A DNA stretch of 64,000 nucleotides from Deltaproteobacteria bacterium (GTDB lineage: Bacteria > Desulfobacterota > GWC2-55-46): the NCBI GenBank assembly GCA_016177845.1, contig JACOUO010000029.1, positions 124,001-188,000 on the forward strand, written 5' to 3'. Below the pieces are notes generated by a model. It was not told where the DNA came from and made no database searches. It saw only the letters and a program-made list of their open reading frames with translations. The position numbers and the translations under genes were made by a program. Positions 62,038 through 64,000 of the stretch are shown one piece after another (the stretch's first letter is position 1; each line of letters starts with the position of its first letter).

Positions 62038-63072
62038 TTACTTTATAAATCTCTCCGCCTCTTTATAGACCTCCTGAGGCTCTATCAAGGCAAGGCACTT
62101 GTAATGTTTATGTCTGCACTCCCTCTCAAAACATGGGCTGCATTCGATATTTTTTATGATGACCTTGACCTTACTTCCAAGCGGGCCGGTAAGGATCGGG
62201 TCTGTTGAGCCGAAAATGGCAATTGTCGGCACTCCCAGGGCCGCGCTTATGTGCATGGGCCCTGAATCGTTGGTGATAAATACATCGAGCTTTGAAAGGA
62301 TTGCCATAAACTGCCTTAAATTAATCTTTCCAGCAAGGTTTAAGGCTCTCCCATTGATTTTACCAGCAACACTGTCGCAGGCTTCCTTATCCTCTGTTCC
62401 TCCGAAGATAAGAGAAACGCTTTCATGCCCGTTATTAAAAGCTTCCAGAACCGAGGCAAAGTTCTCAGGCATCCACCTCTTTGCCTTGCCGTAGCTTGCG
62501 CCCGGGGAAGCCCCTGCAAGGCTTTTGCCTTTAAGCCCTTCTTTTTTAAGGTACTCCTCAGCCCAGCCCTTCTCCTGCCTGCTTAAAAAAATCCTGGGTA
62601 TCGGACTGCCTGAATGAGTTCCGCCGATAGCCTTAACGATATTTAAATAGTAATAGACCTGATGCTTTTTTTTAATTTCTTCGGTAACAGGGATTGCCTT
62701 GGTAAGAAGCCTGCTCCTTAAGTCCCGCGCGTATCCGACCCGCTCAGGTATCCCAGCGGTAAAGGCAATAAAGGCAGCGTCAAAGGCATTCTGAAAAAGC
62801 ACTGCCAACTCAAAGCCCCTCTCCCTCAATTCCTTTGAGAGCCTCATTTTGCCTGTTATACCCTTGTGCCTACCCCTGTCCTCATAGACCATTACCTCTT
62901 TGACGGCAGGGTTATTCTCAAAGACAGGTGTGGCGCGGCCCTTTGTGAGTATCGTAATCTCAGATTTAGGGTAGAGTTTTTTAAGGCTCGCGAGCGCCGG
63001 AAGGCACATCACAGCATCGCCTATCCAGTTAGGCGCCCTTACCAGAATTTTCCTTGTGCCTTGGGAAGCCAT
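62038..63072 (-). CDS. waaF: Lipopolysaccharide heptosyltransferase II (WaaF-like), Cys cluster
   Basis: A 344-residue GT9 protein beginning ILVRAPNWIGDAVMCLPALASL, the WaaF form of the N-terminal motif. LSKLDVFITNDSGPMHISAALGVPTIAIFGSTDP gives the donor site (only partly quoted hallmark: NDSGPMHISAALG). WaaF adds the second heptose. The C-terminus holds C-SPC-x4-C and a later KCLAL (about 312-328). It is the first gene of the 26-gene run, with a promoter-like sequence at 63151-63181. Confidence 0.93.
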   Translation of the reverse strand: MASQGTRKILVRAPNWIGDAVMCLPALASLKKLYPKSEITILTKGRATPVFENNPAVKEVMVYEDRGRHKGITGKMRLSKELRERGFELAVLFQNAFDAAFIAFTAGIPERVGYARDLRSRLLTKAIPVTEEIKKKHQVYYYLNIVKAIGGTHSGSPIPRIFLSRQEKGWAEEYLKKEGLKGKSLAGASPGASYGKAKRWMPENFASVLEAFNNGHESVSLIFGGTEDKEACDSVAGKINGRALNLAGKINLRQFMAILSKLDVFITNDSGPMHISAALGVPTIAIFGSTDPILTGPLGSKVKVIIKNIECSPCFERECRHKHYKCLALIEPQEVYKEAERFIK

Positions 63073-63150
63073 TTAAAAGTTTTTTCTACCCGAATTTAGT
63101 TAAAAATCAAAGAGTTTAGCGATTCCGACAAGCCGCAATGTTAATTTTGT

Positions 63151-63181
63151 ATTATAGTATAAAAGGTAGCTATGTTGTCAA
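63151..63181 (-). promoter_or_regulatory. Probable promoter of the LPS operon
   Basis: On the minus strand a perfect TTGACA (63176-63181) and a perfect TATAAT (63151-63156) are separated by 19 bases, slightly longer than ideal, about 80 bases before waaF. Confidence 0.55.
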
Positions 63182-63228
63182 TTTAATTGAGCTTTGAGGC
63201 AGTCCTTTTTTAAATCGATTTTTTTGGA

Positions 63229-63234
63229 TATAAT
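63229..63234 (+). promoter_or_regulatory. Likely -10 element of the P-type ATPase gene
   Basis: A perfect TATAAT stands 47 bases before the GTG at 63281. The -35 region is only a T-run. It lies between the arms of a 9-bp inverted repeat (63184-63192 and 63241-63249). Confidence 0.45.
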
Positions 63235-63280
63235 CAATTAGCTCAATTATAGGTCATTTAAAGGGGGAGGCATAAGCCCG

Positions 63281-64000
63281 GTGGAATGGTACCAGAAAAA
63301 AGTCAATCAAGTCCTGGAAGAGCTCAATACAGACCCTGAAAAAGGCTTAAGCTCCGGAGAGGCAAGGGCGCGCCTCGACAAATGGGGGCCGAATTCCCTT
63401 GCCGAGCAGAAAAAAGAGCCTTTAATCCTCAAATTCCTCAAACAATTCACGGAATTCATAATACTCGTCCTCATAGGCGCAGCAGCCATAGCAGGCGCAC
63501 TTGGCGAATGGGTGGACGCCCTTGCCATCATGGGAATTGTGGCGCTTAACGGCGTAATCGGCTTTATACAGGAAGAGAAGGCCGAAAAGGTCATGGAGGC
63601 GCTTAAAAAACTTGCCGCTCCAAACGCAAAGGTATTAAGGGACGCAGGGCTAACTACCCTTTCTACGGACAAGCTTGTGCCCGGCGATATAGTCGTCCTC
63701 GAAAGCGGAGACCACATCCCTGCCGATTGCCGTATCATAGATTCAAAGTTCCTGAGGATTCAGGAGGCGGCTCTCACCGGAGAGTCACACCCCATAGAAA
63801 AAGAGCCTGATGAGCTTGAGAACACCCTGCCCCTTGCGGACAGGATAAATATGGCCTACCTCGGCACAAATGTAGTCTATGGCAGGGGCAAGGCAGTCAT
63901 TGTAGGCACAGGCATGAATACGGAGATGGGCAAGATTGCCAAGATGCTTCAGGAGGTCAAGCCTGAGCCCACTCCCCTGCAGAAAAAACTTGCCGAGTTC
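63281..64000 (+). CDS. Cation-transporting P-type ATPase, N-terminal part (cut by window)
   Basis: The first 240 residues of a P2-type ATPase (calcium-type or related), open to the window end. The cation ATPase N-terminal domain (about 1-55) is followed by membrane helices 1-2 (about 58-98) and the actuator domain, with TGES at 166-169 (LTGESHPIEKEP). The start is a GTG, 10 bases after GGGGGAGG; no ATG in frame is available nearby. The phosphorylation site DKTGT lies beyond the window, so ion specificity cannot be judged. It is divergent from the LPS operon. Confidence 0.9.
   Translation, partial: MEWYQKKVNQVLEELNTDPEKGLSSGEARARLDKWGPNSLAEQKKEPLILKFLKQFTEFIILVLIGAAAIAGALGEWVDALAIMGIVALNGVIGFIQEEKAEKVMEALKKLAAPNAKVLRDAGLTTLSTDKLVPGDIVVLESGDHIPADCRIIDSKFLRIQEAALTGESHPIEKEPDELENTLPLADRINMAYLGTNVVYGRGKAVIVGTGMNTEMGKIAKMLQEVKPEPTPLQKKLAEF

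Overview
The window reads as chromosomal DNA of a Gram-negative, diderm bacterium of moderate GC content. Evidence for an outer membrane is a heptose-based lipopolysaccharide (LPS) core cluster (waaC/waaF-type heptosyltransferases, gmhB, a separate heptose-7-phosphate kinase, an O-antigen-ligase-like protein). A sigma-54 activator, a c-di-GMP synthase, ADP-forming acyl-CoA synthetase subunits, late cobalamin genes and a DUF4416 protein together suggest an anaerobic Nitrospirota- or Desulfobacterota-like lineage. That placement is inference from gene content; no rRNA is present.

Layout. 1-5374 (minus): a type I restriction-modification operon, hsdM-hsdS-HNH nuclease-hsdR, with hsdR cut by the window edge. 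It lies next to the 3' end of a tRNA-Lys gene; tRNA-Arg follows. 6.2-11.0 kb: queF (queuosine), then a signalling set of sigma-54 activator, single-domain receiver and hybrid histidine kinase. 11.2-17.7 kb (minus): cobQ and cbiB, a membrane protein, dodecin, the two acyl-CoA synthetase subunits and a CobD-type PLP enzyme, probably one operon. 17.8-24.9 kb (mostly plus): a small M48 peptidase, rsmE, a 131-bp palindromic repeat, a receiver-PilZ protein that seems to start at ATT, an EamA transporter, a SpoIIM-like protein, and the division-type cluster yggS-proC-yggT-divIVA-yggU. 24.9-28.2 kb (minus): a Cache/HAMP/GGDEF diguanylate cyclase and the primary sigma factor rpoD, with a terminator and a good promoter. 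28.4-34.8 kb (plus): a complete Opp/Dpp-type ABC importer with an unusually long, apparently membrane-anchored binding protein and a fused double ATPase. 34.8-39.5 kb (minus): an unrecognised Cys-rich protein, a glycogen-debranching enzyme and TreZ.

39.6-63.1 kb (minus) is one nearly gapless run of 26 genes. It starts from a promoter-like sequence upstream of waaF and ends at a strong terminator after rpoZ. It makes and modifies the LPS core: six GT9 heptosyltransferase-like proteins, three GT4, one CgeB-like and two GT2 glycosyltransferases, one GT39, a deacetylase, two methyltransferases, a flippase-like protein, a PAP2 phosphatase and a ligase. It continues through rfaE1, DUF4416, yicC, gmk and rpoZ. 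A short Trm112-family gene (56 aa) sits inside. A P-type cation ATPase starts divergently at the right edge and is cut off.

Most of the window is recognisable housekeeping or envelope biosynthesis. The less ordinary points are the HNH gene inside the type I operon, the likely ATT start codon, a cysteine-cluster PAS kinase, repeated C-terminal cysteine motifs in the GT9 paralogs, the membrane-anchored peptide-binding protein, the mixed cobalamin/acyl-CoA synthetase operon and several inverted repeats. I see no CRISPR array, prophage or transposase. No single locus can be claimed from sequence alone as a clearly new system.
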